The notes below the pieces were generated by a model that was not told where the DNA came from, made no database searches, and saw only the letters and a list, made by a program, of their open reading frames with translations. Of a stretch of 64,000 bases of DNA, positions 22,187-33,487 are shown piece after piece. The translations under genes were made by a program, and so were the position numbers. The first letter of the stretch is position 1; every line of letters starts with the position of its first letter. The DNA is taken from contig NGZR01000002.1 in the NCBI GenBank assembly GCA_002197995.1, forward strand, positions 3,410,001 to 3,474,000. The letters are read 5' to 3'. Source of the DNA: Gaeumannomyces sp. JS-464 (lineage: Eukaryota; Ascomycota; Sordariomycetes; Magnaporthales; Magnaporthaceae).

Positions 22187-23069
22187 ATGAAGCCGTCACC
22201 ACCCATCGCCAGAGCAGCCCTGCTCACCAGCCTCGCGACACTCTGGGCCAGCCCCGCGGCCGCCCAGCAGCCCCGCGGCCCGGCATATTCACCCTGGGCG
22301 CCGTCAAGATGGCGTGCCCGCCGGCGCACGTCATCGCGGCGCGCGAGACCACGGCGCCCGCCGGGTTCGGCACGGCCAACGACCTGGTCGACCTGATCCT
22401 GGGCGCGATCCCCGGGGCGACCGCCGAGGCGGTCGACTACCCGGCGGCGGGCGACGCGCTGTACGCGCAGAGCGTGACTGCCGGCATAGCGGCCGTGCTG
22501 GGGCGCCTCACCACCTTCAGCTCGCAGTGCCCCGGGACCAAGGTGGTGCTGCACGGCTATTCGCAGGGAGGGCAGGTCATGGACGACGTGCTGTGCGGCG
22601 GGCCCGACGGGAGCAGCCTCGCGGCCAACGTTAAAAACCTCGTCCAGCCGGGCGTGGCTGCCATGGTGGCTGCCGCCGTCATGATGGGCAGCCCGCGGCA
22701 CAACGCGGGGATTGTGTTTAATAGGGGGAATGCTACCGAGCCTGGGGTAGGTTTTGATTCCGTCCTATCACCCCTTCTTCCTGTACACGAAGCACGAGGC
22801 TTCTCGAGTGCAGGGAGAGACATAGCCTGATGGCAGAAAGCAATGAGCTGACTTTTGTATCCTTTTTTTTTCCTTTTTGTTTCAAATATCAGTTCGCCGC
22901 CCGGGCTGCCAACTTCTCCTGCCCTACCTTCGCCGACCGGATTCAGTCCTACTGCGACGATCCGGACCCTTTCTGCGCCAAGGGCAATAGCACGGCCTAT
23001 CACCAAATGTACGGCAAGATATATGGCCGGCAAGCACTTCAATTCGTCCTAGACAGGCTTAGCGGGTAG
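22187..23069 (+). CDS. Acetylxylan esterase / cutinase family (CE5), secreted
   Basis: Secreted serine esterase deacetylating xylan, or a cutinase. Exons 22187-22746 and 22893-23069. The start MKPSPPIARAALL opens a signal peptide ending ASPAAA. The catalytic Ser lies in HGYSQGGQVMDDVLCGG, closer to acetylxylan esterases than to classical cutinases. Exon 2 provides the conserved SYCDDPDPFC (catalytic Asp and disulfide) and the His in TAYHQMYG. The frame breaks at the CCC run 22279-22281; one more C joins the signal peptide to GIFTLGAVKM and gives 246 codons (245 aa), the family length. It is tail-to-tail with the Zn2Cys6 gene (about 240 bp). Confidence 0.9.
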
Positions 23070-23311
23070 GGAATGAAGTATTTCTGGAAACGCAGGTCGT
23101 TAACCATTATCCCATAATTCTTGTATAATTCCACAGCTACCTAACTCTAATGCGCCTCCATGGACGTAGCGAGAGATGAGAGAGAGACAGTCACAATGTA
23201 TATAGCCCAAACTCACATGATAGCATTGCTGGTCTGATAAAGTTCTGCTCAAGCCCTTACTCCCTGCTAGAACAGCACACCCCCTTGGGGTGGGGGGCGC
23301 CCCCGGCACTC

Positions 23312-25044
23312 TCAGGCAAATCTTTCTTGTATCGCCTCAGGATAGTCCTTGATACTAGTAGCCGCATATCTCGTTTCGAACCCGGCAACGACGCGTCCAA
23401 TCCACCGGCGTATCTCCAGAGTGGAAAACTCATACGCGATCCGGAGGGGTACGAGCACCTCAGCGGGCCCATGAGGCCCTGCCCGACTAGTTCGACAGAG
23501 CGGAAGATATTGTCAGACAAGACGCGGTTGAGCGGCCTGAAGTCTTCGGCGTGGCCGCCGCACTCGTTGATGGTCCCCTGCAGGATCAGCCGCGTCGCCC
23601 AGTGGTTCATCTGGATGCTTCCGGCCCACTGGTTCTCGTGGCGCAGCACGGTGACAAACGGAGACGTCGGGTCCTGTGACGGCACCTCTGTGGTCGGCGG
23701 GAGCAGTGTGCCTTTAACGGAGGCGTTCCAAGCCCGTTCTTTGAGAAGCTGCGCCTCGGCGTCCTGGCGGAGGGCGGCGACTTGGGCCGGGCTGTGCGGG
23801 ATCCCGTGATCCTTAGCTATGCGCATGGTAAGGAGGCGGCGCACGAAGGAGGGGATCCGGGCGAGGTTCCGGAAGTAGGTGTCTATCGCCGGGACGAACT
23901 CTGGAGGTGTGGTCTGCACCTCTAGATCGGTGCTCAGATGCTCTATTAGACATGTAAGTTCAGCCTTCTAGTTTTCTAGCAGCGTTTCAAAGGAGAGCGC
24001 ACATCCAAAACTGGCTCTTAGTAGCCAAAAGACTAGACCCATGAGATTACTTCCCAAAACGAGATATCACATACGCAGCACTCTCTGCCATGGCTTCTGC
24101 GCGAGGAAGCAGTCCTGTACGGAGAACATTGCGTTCATTATGATGATTGCACGGAAGGCCCAGCAGCATCTTGTCGAAGCGGTTCGTCATGTAGGCGTCT
24201 GGGCCACGGAGCTGGACGACCCGACTGACGCCCTTGGCATGAGCCATCCACGCCGCGTGGCTGGTGGTGCCGGCAAAAAGCTGCCAGACACAAGACGACG
24301 TCAGGACGGTGGGCGCAGTCGAGGACGCCGAGGAGAATGAGCCCGCACAAACCTCGTAAAAGCAGAGAAGCGTGGCGGTGCAGAGCGTCTCGGCCGTCCT
24401 CCACTCCGAAGGGTGATCAAGAGCCTGTTGCAGCGCCTGGATGGACTGCCCGTACAGGACGCGAGACTGAGATATCAGGCGGCCGTCGGCCCTGCTCTTG
24501 CCCAGGAGGTGCATGGCCAGAGCGCACATGGCGCTGTCGAGGGTCACTTTCGTGCCCAGGTGCTCCGGGACCGTCCGGAACCAAGGCCGGAAAAAGGAAA
24601 CCTCCGCGGCGGACTGGTCTCGCGAGATGCTGTCGATCAGGGTCGATACGAACTGGGCCCGGTTGACGCGAGGTCTGAGAAGACGGCGACGGCTTGGAGC
24701 TCCAGGCGGTGTCGGGCACGCACGCTCATGAGCGGAGTAGCCAGGCTGCCGCCTCCATCGTCGTCATTGGAAGGTTCTGTCTCGGCGTCATGCGCGAGTG
24801 CAAGGCTGGCAGCCCCGTCTTGATGCTGGTATCCCCACGGAACCGGCGGCACCTGCGGCCGCTGCTGGCGGCTCCGGCGTGGACGAACGGCATGTTTGCC
24901 AGCGACGAATTTAAGGGGTTTTTCATACCCAGGGCATATTTGGCCATATTTGGAGCAGTTTGCGCAAGCGGGCCGGGCCTCGTCGCACTTGACGCGACGT
25001 TTCACGCAAAGGGTACAGCCGTGGCTCCGGGGAACGCCAACCAT
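23312..25044 (-). CDS. Zn(II)2Cys6 transcription factor with fungal-specific domain
   Basis: Nuclear DNA-binding regulator. Exons (minus): 25044-24353, 24280-24075 and 23942-23312. Residues 10-37 form a canonical binuclear cluster (Cys10, 13, 20, 27, 30 and 37; spacing 2-6-6-2-6), followed by a basic linker. The remainder is a helical fungal TF domain 2-type region with HAKGVSRVVQLRGPDAYMT, FDKMLLAFRAIIIMNAMFS and GLMGPLRCSYPLRIAYEF. Three breaks: a missing base near 24665-24671, an extra base in the CCC run 24159-24161 (plus strand), and a missing base in the GGGG run 23446-23449. With these the length is exactly 510 codons (509 aa), ending YPEAIQERFA. The uncorrected frame ends at 24637 after only the DNA-binding part. 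The target is unknown; adjacency to the CE5 gene hints at local control but proves nothing. Confidence 0.87.
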
Positions 25045-26602
25045 GTTTGATATTGGTGGACTGACATCCCACTGGAGAGACAGGCATTCAGAGATTCGAC
25101 ACGGTAGACAAGCTGGCCAGCAGCTTCAAACAGCCCCCACGCGAGCCGACACTCCCGGTTGTTCTAGTTAGACCTGTGCCCATCGCCCTACTTCATCCGT
25201 CTTTGGTGCGGCGGAGCTCGATCGGCTAGGCGAGGTGTGCACGCTGATTCGCCAAAGACTATCCCCTTTCAGTCAATCGGGTCAGCAAAGCGCCGAAAGG
25301 ATTCCACGGCCATGCTCATGGAGGCTTTCGGCTATTTTTCTGGATTGAGCAGGTTCGGTGACGACAGCACAACGGCAAGCGGGACGCGACTAGGAGGCCT
25401 GGCTTGTGTCTCGTCAGGCTGAGCGAGTGCCCGGCCGCACCGTCCCGAGACTCAGCATCCGCTCCATGCCCAGGGGTCCGGCGGCTGGTCTCCACGGTCC
25501 ACGGGCCGGGGCCGGGCGGCCGTTAAGCCTCGACTGCTCTGGACAAGGCTCCTTGCAAGTGCTATGAATAGTACGAACGGTCATGCAGTCGGAACCACGT
25601 CGGTGGCTGTCGGTGATTCGCCTTGTTTCTTTCCTTCTCTTTTTTTTCTTAGCTCGCTGGCCCCGTTGCTTGTTTTTTTCTCGTATTCATCCGCGGCATG
25701 ACCAGGCCCCACCACAAACCGCCCCAGTCTCCACGCACATCATCGAATCGGTCTCGCAGACGGCGGATTTACGGCCCATCCAACGTCCATAATGTCTCTT
25801 TAGTCGGCACAAGTCTGGCCAAGCTGGCATCTCCCTTCAGTCCCGTGCCGCTTGCTCAAAACGAGCGGCTTTGCGGGCTGCGATTGGGCCGGGAAAATGC
25901 CGGATGCATGCATAATGTGCATAGTACACATGGTATACCGCCAACACTCAGGGCATCCTTGGGAGGCGGCTTGGGAGACGGCAGGGCTGCTGTGGCTACA
26001 GCAGCGTGTGTGGTCCTGGGGAGTCTAGACTGTTGCCGTGGCCGGAACCGCAAGGCTGTCTGCCCGATGAGACAGAGCCACAAGCCAAAAGTCCCTCTCG
26101 GGAGACACGACAGCTGCTGTGCGACCAGCCTGGCAAATGCTCGAGTCTGTGCTGACACTCCTCTTCTCTCTGTCTCTTAACGCATCGCCACCAGCCGGGT
26201 CATCCTCTTACTCGGCCCGAGGCGGCCTCAGGAGTAGTGGCAGATCCCGTGGCCCAAAGCTGGCCCCCGGCTTCCGTGCCATTGATCGATTCAACTGCCG
26301 TCATCTGCCGCCGCTCTGGGCTGCCACCCCGGCCGGCGCGCCCTCATTTGTCCAGGATCCCACGGGCAGCCGGGGTTCGGACCATGCCGGGCTCTGCGTC
26401 ACGGCGACGGACCCTTGTGGAACGACGTGGAACGGCGTCCCAAAAACCAAATAGACTAAGAAGAATATTAATGTGTCTGAAACCAAGCCAAACCGCACAT
26501 CCGGGTCAGGCGCGCTCGTCGAGACCGTATTCTATCCACCCGCCGGACTGCCATGAAGAGGCCCCAGGGGAGAAGTTGTGTTGCGCTGTACACGGCGGGG
26601 AC

Positions 26603-26626
26603 AAAAAAAAAAAAAAAAAAAAAAAA
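26603..26626. repeat. A24 homopolymer
   Basis: Uninterrupted run of 24 adenines in the gene-poor region. Confidence 0.9.
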
Positions 26627-27076
26627 CATGTGCCCTGCTGTCCCCCGTCTCACTGATCACCAGCCCTCGGCCCTGGTGCGCGGGCGCACCGGGCTCGGTC
26701 GGGATTTACAAACGCTGCGGTGCTCGTCTCGTCTTTTCGGCTCCGTCCGATGTTTCGTGCAGCCACGCAAGCGAAGCACGGACACACGAGTCTGCAAAAC
26801 TGGCAGAGAAGAACAAAGCCGTGGGACGTCATTGTTGTGTCCTCGCATGGACTCGGCCCAAGCGGCCACAAAAAGCGCAGAACCACCAGGCAGGGAGGAG
26901 CCTGGCCTAGTCGCTAGGTAGCCAGCAGCCCGCCCTACTAGATGCATGATGATATGTTCCCCCAATCACCCGACGTCTGAGCGACATGAGTGGCAGCGCC
27001 AAGCGCTGCCGCAAGCCCAGCTGCGGCCCTCACCGCTTCGTCCGTTGTCCCTAATGTTGGCCGAGGCTGTGCAGTG

Positions 27077-27092
27077 TTTTTTTTTTTTTTTT
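27077..27092. repeat. T16 homopolymer
   Basis: Uninterrupted run of 16 T followed by further C-interrupted T tracts. Confidence 0.9.
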
Positions 27093-28762
27093 CCTCCTTT
27101 TTTTCTTCCCCTTCCTCACCCAATGCCGGCAGACGGCAGCATTTGCGAGGCAGAGCCGGTCGGACGTTCACCACATACCCTACCCTACCCACGACTGGGC
27201 TAGCCAGACAAACAGAGATACAGGGCAGAAGTGTGGCACGACAGCGCCAAGGGCCTCGAACTCAAGGTATGGTTTAACGAGGAAGCGTGGGAGGGGTCAA
27301 CTTGCCTCTCTCGGTTGGATGTTCATGGTATATGCTTGTGTGTATGCAAAGGAGTTGTATAATGCCTCAATGAGGGGACCACTGGATGATCACGTTTGCA
27401 CATGTCCAACGAAAGACCACTCCCTAGGTCTGGCTGAGGTTTGTGGAAGGGTGATCAGTAATTATCGATGATGTGATGCCCAGGGGTTTTGCCTACTAGC
27501 CAATGGAACTAGCTCCAGACGAGAAAGCCGCAGCTGCAAACCAAAGTCGCCGTGTGCATGCAAAGGCGGTCGAATTTGTCTGGCTCTCTCCCACAATTTC
27601 CATCCTTGGACAAAGTGCGGCTGGCGGGTGCGTGCGTAGCGTCCAACGCCTGGGCGATAGCCTCCCTCTTGAGATGACAGGCGAAATAAAGCCCACCCCA
27701 AAAAAGGGGCGGAAACAGCCCGATGAGATGAAGGGCATTTCCCCATTTTCCCCAGACTGTCTAGTCCCAGGTCAACGCAAACGCGCCGGCGTTTCCCGCC
27801 AGACGTGAACCTGGGGGCCCGAGTGTGCGTGTGTGTTTTGTTTGTTTGCGGCTTTGCCCACGAACCGGCGGCGCCGGCAGGACCGCGTCGGGGCCTGAGC
27901 GACGGACAGCTGACGTCGCACGACTGAGCAATGGGACCGGTTCCCCAGGCTGCCCAAGGACTACCAAGCTAGATGCCAGACTAGCTGTTGACCAGGAAAG
28001 GTTCTTGGACAGGCTGCCCTTCCCAACAACCGTTCTCGTCCAACCTTTGACGGACGCTCGGGGCGGTGTTTTGGGGAGACACCGGCGTGCACGTCAGCCT
28101 GGGGCGGCTCTGTCGGCGGTGAAGGCGCATGCCACGCATATTTGGAGGCTGGACTACTCGGCCCCAAAGCCAGCTCAGGCCGAGCCAAGGGAACGCAAGA
28201 ATGCAAGGTACCTCCAGAGTAAGACCAAGCCAACCGCCGGCCCGGACAGTAAGGCGACCAGATAGCGTCACCAGTGTCTGGGACGCGCGCCCATGCCAAG
28301 AGTTACTCGGTCGGGCTGCAATAAAAAAGACAACAACGGTATTTTCCGTCTGGCAGCGCTCCTTCGTCCGACCCAGGCCTCCGGGCAGTTGATATATGAC
28401 AGGAGGAAACCGGACGGGACACGCAGGTGATTGGCATCCAGATCCGGGAGGCTTGTTTCAAACGTGCAGTGGCTGGAAGAGCGTTTGCCAAACTGAACAC
28501 GCACGCACACCACTACCACCACCACAGACTGCCGGGGAACCTCTAGTACCGCAAGGGGTCGGCGAATCGGAATGTAGATGACTTGCTGCTGGTTCCTCCG
28601 ACCGACGGCCCTCTTTTCCTTGCCTTCGTTCTCCTCATTCTCCTGGCCCAGGTCTGCTGTTTGCATATCGGAGGGGTTAACACGTCTCCAATGTGCACTA
28701 GTATATGTGTCCGCGTGTCATGCGTGCTGCGCCTGCGCCTGCGCCTGCCAGAAAGGAACAAG

Positions 28763-28778
28763 AAAAAAAAAAAAAAAA
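28763..28778. repeat. A16 homopolymer
   Basis: Uninterrupted run of 16 adenines about 190 bp before the GAA microsatellite. Confidence 0.9.
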
Positions 28779-28970
28779 CAAAGACCAGCAGACCGCAAAA
28801 CGTCAAAACACATCGCGGCCTATTGGACGACACACTAGTAGAGCATGTAGGGGCCGTGGGGCCTTCCTTCCGGGCCTCCTGCACGCCGCGGGGTGCCGTG
28901 GCGCCACTCCTCACCATCCCGACCGGCGGGAGAGGGACAAAAAGGAAATGCAGGTGGCGGAGAGAGCAGA

Positions 28971-29042
28971 AAGAAGAAGAAGAAGAAGAAGAAGAAGAAG
29001 AAGAAGAAGAAGAAGAAGAAGAAGAAGAAGAAGAAGAAGAAA
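28971..29042. repeat. (GAA)n microsatellite, about 24 units
   Basis: Near-perfect 72-bp AAG/GAA trinucleotide repeat, all-purine on the plus strand. Read as protein it would give poly-Lys/Glu/Arg, which explains several spurious open frames around it. Confidence 0.95.
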
Positions 29043-32000
29043 GAAATGAAAAGAAAAGAAAGAGGAACGTATGCTGCGGAGAGCCAGCGCCAATTGGCCC
29101 ACTTGGGGAGGTTTGAAACGAGACGGCGGCGGCGGTGATGGCCGGCCTTGGGCTTTTGCAGCTATCGGATTGGACCGCAGGCTTCTGGCAACCCGGCGCC
29201 TTCTCTCGCCTGCAGTATGCGTCTGTTAGCTTGCATGCTATAAACGCACATTGCAGGAGGAGGGAGGAGCAGGAACGAAAAGACAGGCAAGCTTGTCTTT
29301 CCTCTTCTTATTTTTTCTTCTTCTTTGGCTTTTTCTTTTGCCTTTTCCTTTTCTAATACAATCCAGTCCTTTTTTTGTCCCTTGATCCTCAATAAATTGG
29401 CAGTCACACCTTTCAAAGCGCATCGCGCACGTGCATGGCATGTATCGATGCCGCAAAGAAAATGGATGGGCGTATACCAAGGTATATCTACTGTACTACG
29501 GGAATGCCGAGGGACTCTAGCTTCTTGCTTTGGGTATATGTCCGAAGCGTAGGATAGTTGCATGGCCTTTGCACGAACTTTTGTTTACCTCCTGCCGCTT
29601 TCGGTTGCAAAAACCACGGAAAAAGCAAAGCAAAGACAACAGTTAACAAACATCCATTATTGATTAAAAGCAAACGGCCGCTTGAATGCTCCAAGTTTCA
29701 GTCGTAACTGTCTATGCAGCATCTCTCTGGCAAACGTGCCTCAGGAGGATGGAGGAAGCAGAGGGATCCAGTTGGTTGGCCATACCTTTCCCGTATTCGC
29801 CAACTGCATAACTCTGTTGCCGGGTGCGGCCTGTATAGTGTGTCTTGTATCGAAAGTGGAGGACAGGGTTCGGACTGGGACGGCCAAGGTAGGATCAAGG
29901 ACGGGACTCGGGTGGCGTGGGTGGCCGGTGGATAATGGCATTGGGAGCACGCAGAGATACAACGTCGACATGGCCCTGCCCAACGGCCGGGGCCATGTCC
30001 CATTCAACGGGTGGCCTCGTTGCCCTCGCACCGCAGCGGTAGTTGTAGGAGCATCTTGTTGCGCCGAACAGGTCAACGTCAACCGTGATCGTCTCGCAGT
30101 TGTAAAACAGACGATTTGTACCTGGCCTTGGAAACCAGGACCCTGACAATGTTTGCACGTTGCACTCGACCAAGGCCAAGCACCCTTGGCGGCTCCCTGG
30201 GTGTGGACTCCTGGCCAACTAGCACCGACAGGGGCGGGCATGACAGAACCCAATCGACATGGCAAATACGAGTCGAACCAGGTTGTGGAAGCCTCAGGAA
30301 TGAATGGGAGACATCCAGAGTCAAGCTGCTTGTCTGTCCGCCGAGTCCATATTTCTCTGCCCCCGGGGTCTCGGACACTCCCACTTGGACTGACACGCCG
30401 ACCGTCACGCCCACCTCAGCCTTTTTGCCATGATTGATACCGGCCCCACGGCATCTGGCGACTGCCGCTCGGCCGATAAAACAGGGCGGCGAAGAAAAAA
30501 GGCAAATAATAAACAATTTTGGAGCGTGGTGGTGGTTTCCGACATACGTGATGTGTGCTTCTGGAACGAGATTCCACCAAGAGTCAAGCAGGTTGAGTTC
30601 GAGTGCTGCCGGCCAATCGCGCCAGGCGCCCAGTCCAGACGAGAGACGCCCCCACCGCCGGCAACGTTGGGCCCGGCCGGACTTGGAAATGATGCGAGCG
30701 CGGAAATGATGGCATCAATTCGATCAGGCAGGCACTGCCATATACCGTGCTGGCCTCTTTCGTCGAACTGGGCTGGAGCGGAGAAGAATTCAGGGGCAGA
30801 TCCAAATCGCGAATCGTCAAACCCTCCACCCCCAAACGCTGGGTGCCGCGTTCTATTTCGATCCGCCGCAGGTGGCGTGTTTGTTTATTATTATTTTTCT
30901 TTGCTAGGAAAAGTTGCGCTATACCTCCGGAAAAAAAAAAAAAAGAAGAAAAAAAGAAGAAGCGGAGACGCGGGCACTATGGCTGCTTGGTTGTGCACAA
31001 CCACACTAGTGCGTGTGCTGTCATGCGGCTGGCAGAAAAGACAGGGAAGGGACAAGACCAAAGAGGGGAAGGAAGAAGGAGAGGAAAAAAAACAACACTT
31101 ACGCCCCTCCCCGGAAACAACAAACAGATCATCAATTTATTCCCTTTCAATCGGGCCACGACCACGACCTTTGGCCTAGCGCGAGATGCGTCCCCAGCCG
31201 CAGCCAATGGTGAGAGCCCGCCACGCCTGCCGACAGGCATCATCTGGCCCTGGGGAACCCTTGGATGTGGGCTTTGCCAGATGCGAGATGGGGCCGAGGG
31301 AGGAGCAGCAGGAATTACCACGGAGCCCTGGCGTGATGCACGGCGAGCCAAGCGCGCCCGCCATTTTAGCGGTGGTGTACCTCCCCGCTTGCGGGAACTG
31401 CAGTGGCTGGTCGAGGTACCACCGCACTAACAGGAGCTGCCCGCCCCGCCGAAGGCACCAAGCAGCATAAGCCTGCATCGAAATCCATGGCCAGGGGGAA
31501 CCGCCCAAAACGCTCCGGGCTGGTAACGGGGACGACGGACCCAACCCAGGGCATGGGCTGCTGGCACGCTGGCTTGCTGGCAGGCGCTGGCGATAGGCAA
31601 TCCAAAACATCCAAGGGAAGAAGCCACAGACTTGATTCTGTCTAGGTCGCGTGCTTGTCTTGGCCTGTAACAAAGACAAGCTGTCAGTCAGGTCAGCTAG
31701 GATGGACCATACACGAATCCAATGGCAGCAGGAATTGATGGGTGGGAGCCGGTGGTGGTCCGCGAGCTAGCACGCACGCACGTCGTGCTGCTAGCGCAAC
31801 CTGCATGCTCCAGCGCCAGGTACCTTGCCGTTGGCTGCACGCCCGTTCTTTCTGGGCACACCAGCTGCACCGCTGGGATTTTTTTTTCTGCTCTTTTCGG
31901 GGTCGTTAGGGTGGGGGCGTCCCTTTTCCTGCCCCCCTGGCGCTGCTCCAATGGCCTGTGCCGACCTAGCGGGCCAAGCCAGGCGGGCTCAGCAGCAGTC

Positions 32001-33487
32001 GCCCGGCAGCAGCAGCGTTTCTAGCAGCGTCCAGATGGGACCCTTCGTTTTGGGATGCAAGAAATTCCGTGAGGGAGAGAGAGAAAACATCACGCTCCAA
32101 AATCCTCGTCCCAACTTCCTCTTGCAGCCAAACCCCTGGCTTTTTTTTTTTTTCTTCGCTTCTCCTTCCTTTCTGCTCCGTCCCTGCCCCCTTTCCCTCG
32201 CTGCCTCTGCCCTGCCCTGCCCCGACCCCCTACCCATCCCATCGTCCCTGTAATAATTTTCAATTCCTGTCGCCGCCGCCATCCTTCTCTTCGTCCGTCT
32301 CTTGCTGTGGTGGTGGTTGTGTGGTCCGACCTTCCTGTCTGTTGCATCCCCCTCCGTGCCTGCGTGTAGCGTCGTCCGTTGCGGTGGCCTTGCTCGTCCC
32401 AAAAGCCCTCGCCAGGTCCTGCCGCATATCCGACTCAGGTCTCGACCTAGCCCGGCCGCTTCCTAGCGTCAAAAGACCGTACGTGCTGCCGTTCTCTGTC
32501 GCACCTCTCGCCTGCTGGCCCTGCCTCAATCTGTCGTCTGGAACCGAAAGCCCCTTCCCCCATGATGCGAGATCTCTAGCCTGGGCTCCCGATCCTGTCT
32601 CTCCACCCGAAGGGGACAGTCGGCCTTTGCAAAGACCAAGAAAAAGCCTAGGCCACTCGCCCGTTGTTCGTTCGTTGTGCATTCAGACCTCTTCTTGCAC
32701 AGCACAAACCAGGCACGCGCCACGAAAACCCTCCCCCGAGGTCGATGCTCTGTCACCAGGGAGACGCACTGGCTTGAGCGCACACCCTTTGTCTGACATT
32801 CTTCCTGCCGATACAGATCAACCACTGCTGGGGACCTCGTTCACGGTGAAAGTGAGCCGTTCCCTGCCACTCGTTACTTCACCTCCCAAAGCATCCAGCA
32901 GCAGCGGCCGCAGGCGTCCTTCCGTTTTGCTTTTCACGCTCGTTTTTACTCGCCTCTGTTTCTCGCTCTCGTTCGTTCGTCCGGCCTTGACTGCTGTGCC
33001 TTCCGCCCTTCTTTGCTCTGCATCGCACTCTGCATTTTTTACTCGATTTCCCAGTCGTCACTGTCGTTTATATCTGGCAAGTCATTCCCCGAATCGACTC
33101 CGAGCGCCTTGGTTCGCGTCTTCTTCTCTGCTGGTCCTTTTTTTTTTCTCCCTCGCTTGTCCCATCTCCTTTCTCGGAAGCAGAGACCAAATTTGACAGA
33201 CGGCACCGCCAGAGTCCTCATGACGAGCGTCTGCTTGCTGCTTGCTTGGCACATTTGGTGCGTAGTTTATTTACTAACGGCATTCCTACCTCACCAGATT
33301 TCGTCTGTTTCCGTTCCAAACCTTACGGTCCTGTCTCGACCGGACAGTCTCCATAATCCTAACATCCTCTTCTCGCACCGAACTCGACGTCCAACCGGAT
33401 CACAGATCGACCCTCAATCTCTGAAGCCTGGTGCGGACCTTGACGCTGGGAGACGAAGCCATTGATCCACGAACCACCCGCCTCGAT

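Larger units (their letters stand above)
25045..33487. other. 8.4-kb gene-poor region
   Basis: No open frame here shows a recognisable domain, a plausible intron structure or one-sided coding bias. Frames up to about 370 codons at 32069-33196 and 30430-31179 are pyrimidine or purine low-complexity translations. It carries many A or T tracts (26603-26626, 27077-27092, 28763-28778, about 30931, about 32141) and a GAA microsatellite. The last 1.3 kb (32.1-33.48 kb) is strongly pyrimidine-rich and is probably promoter plus long 5' leader of BNI4. Confidence 0.5.

Noticed and set aside
28583..29138. Lys/Glu/Arg-rich open frames
   Set aside because: They are translations of the GAA microsatellite and adjacent A tract.
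30430..31179. 249-codon open frame in the gene-poor region
   Set aside because: Runs through an A tract encoding poly-Lys; no domain and no support in the flanking sequence.
32069..33196. 375-codon open frame upstream of BNI4
   Set aside because: Ser/Pro/Leu/Phe-rich translation of a pyrimidine-rich leader; better explained as promoter and 5' UTR.
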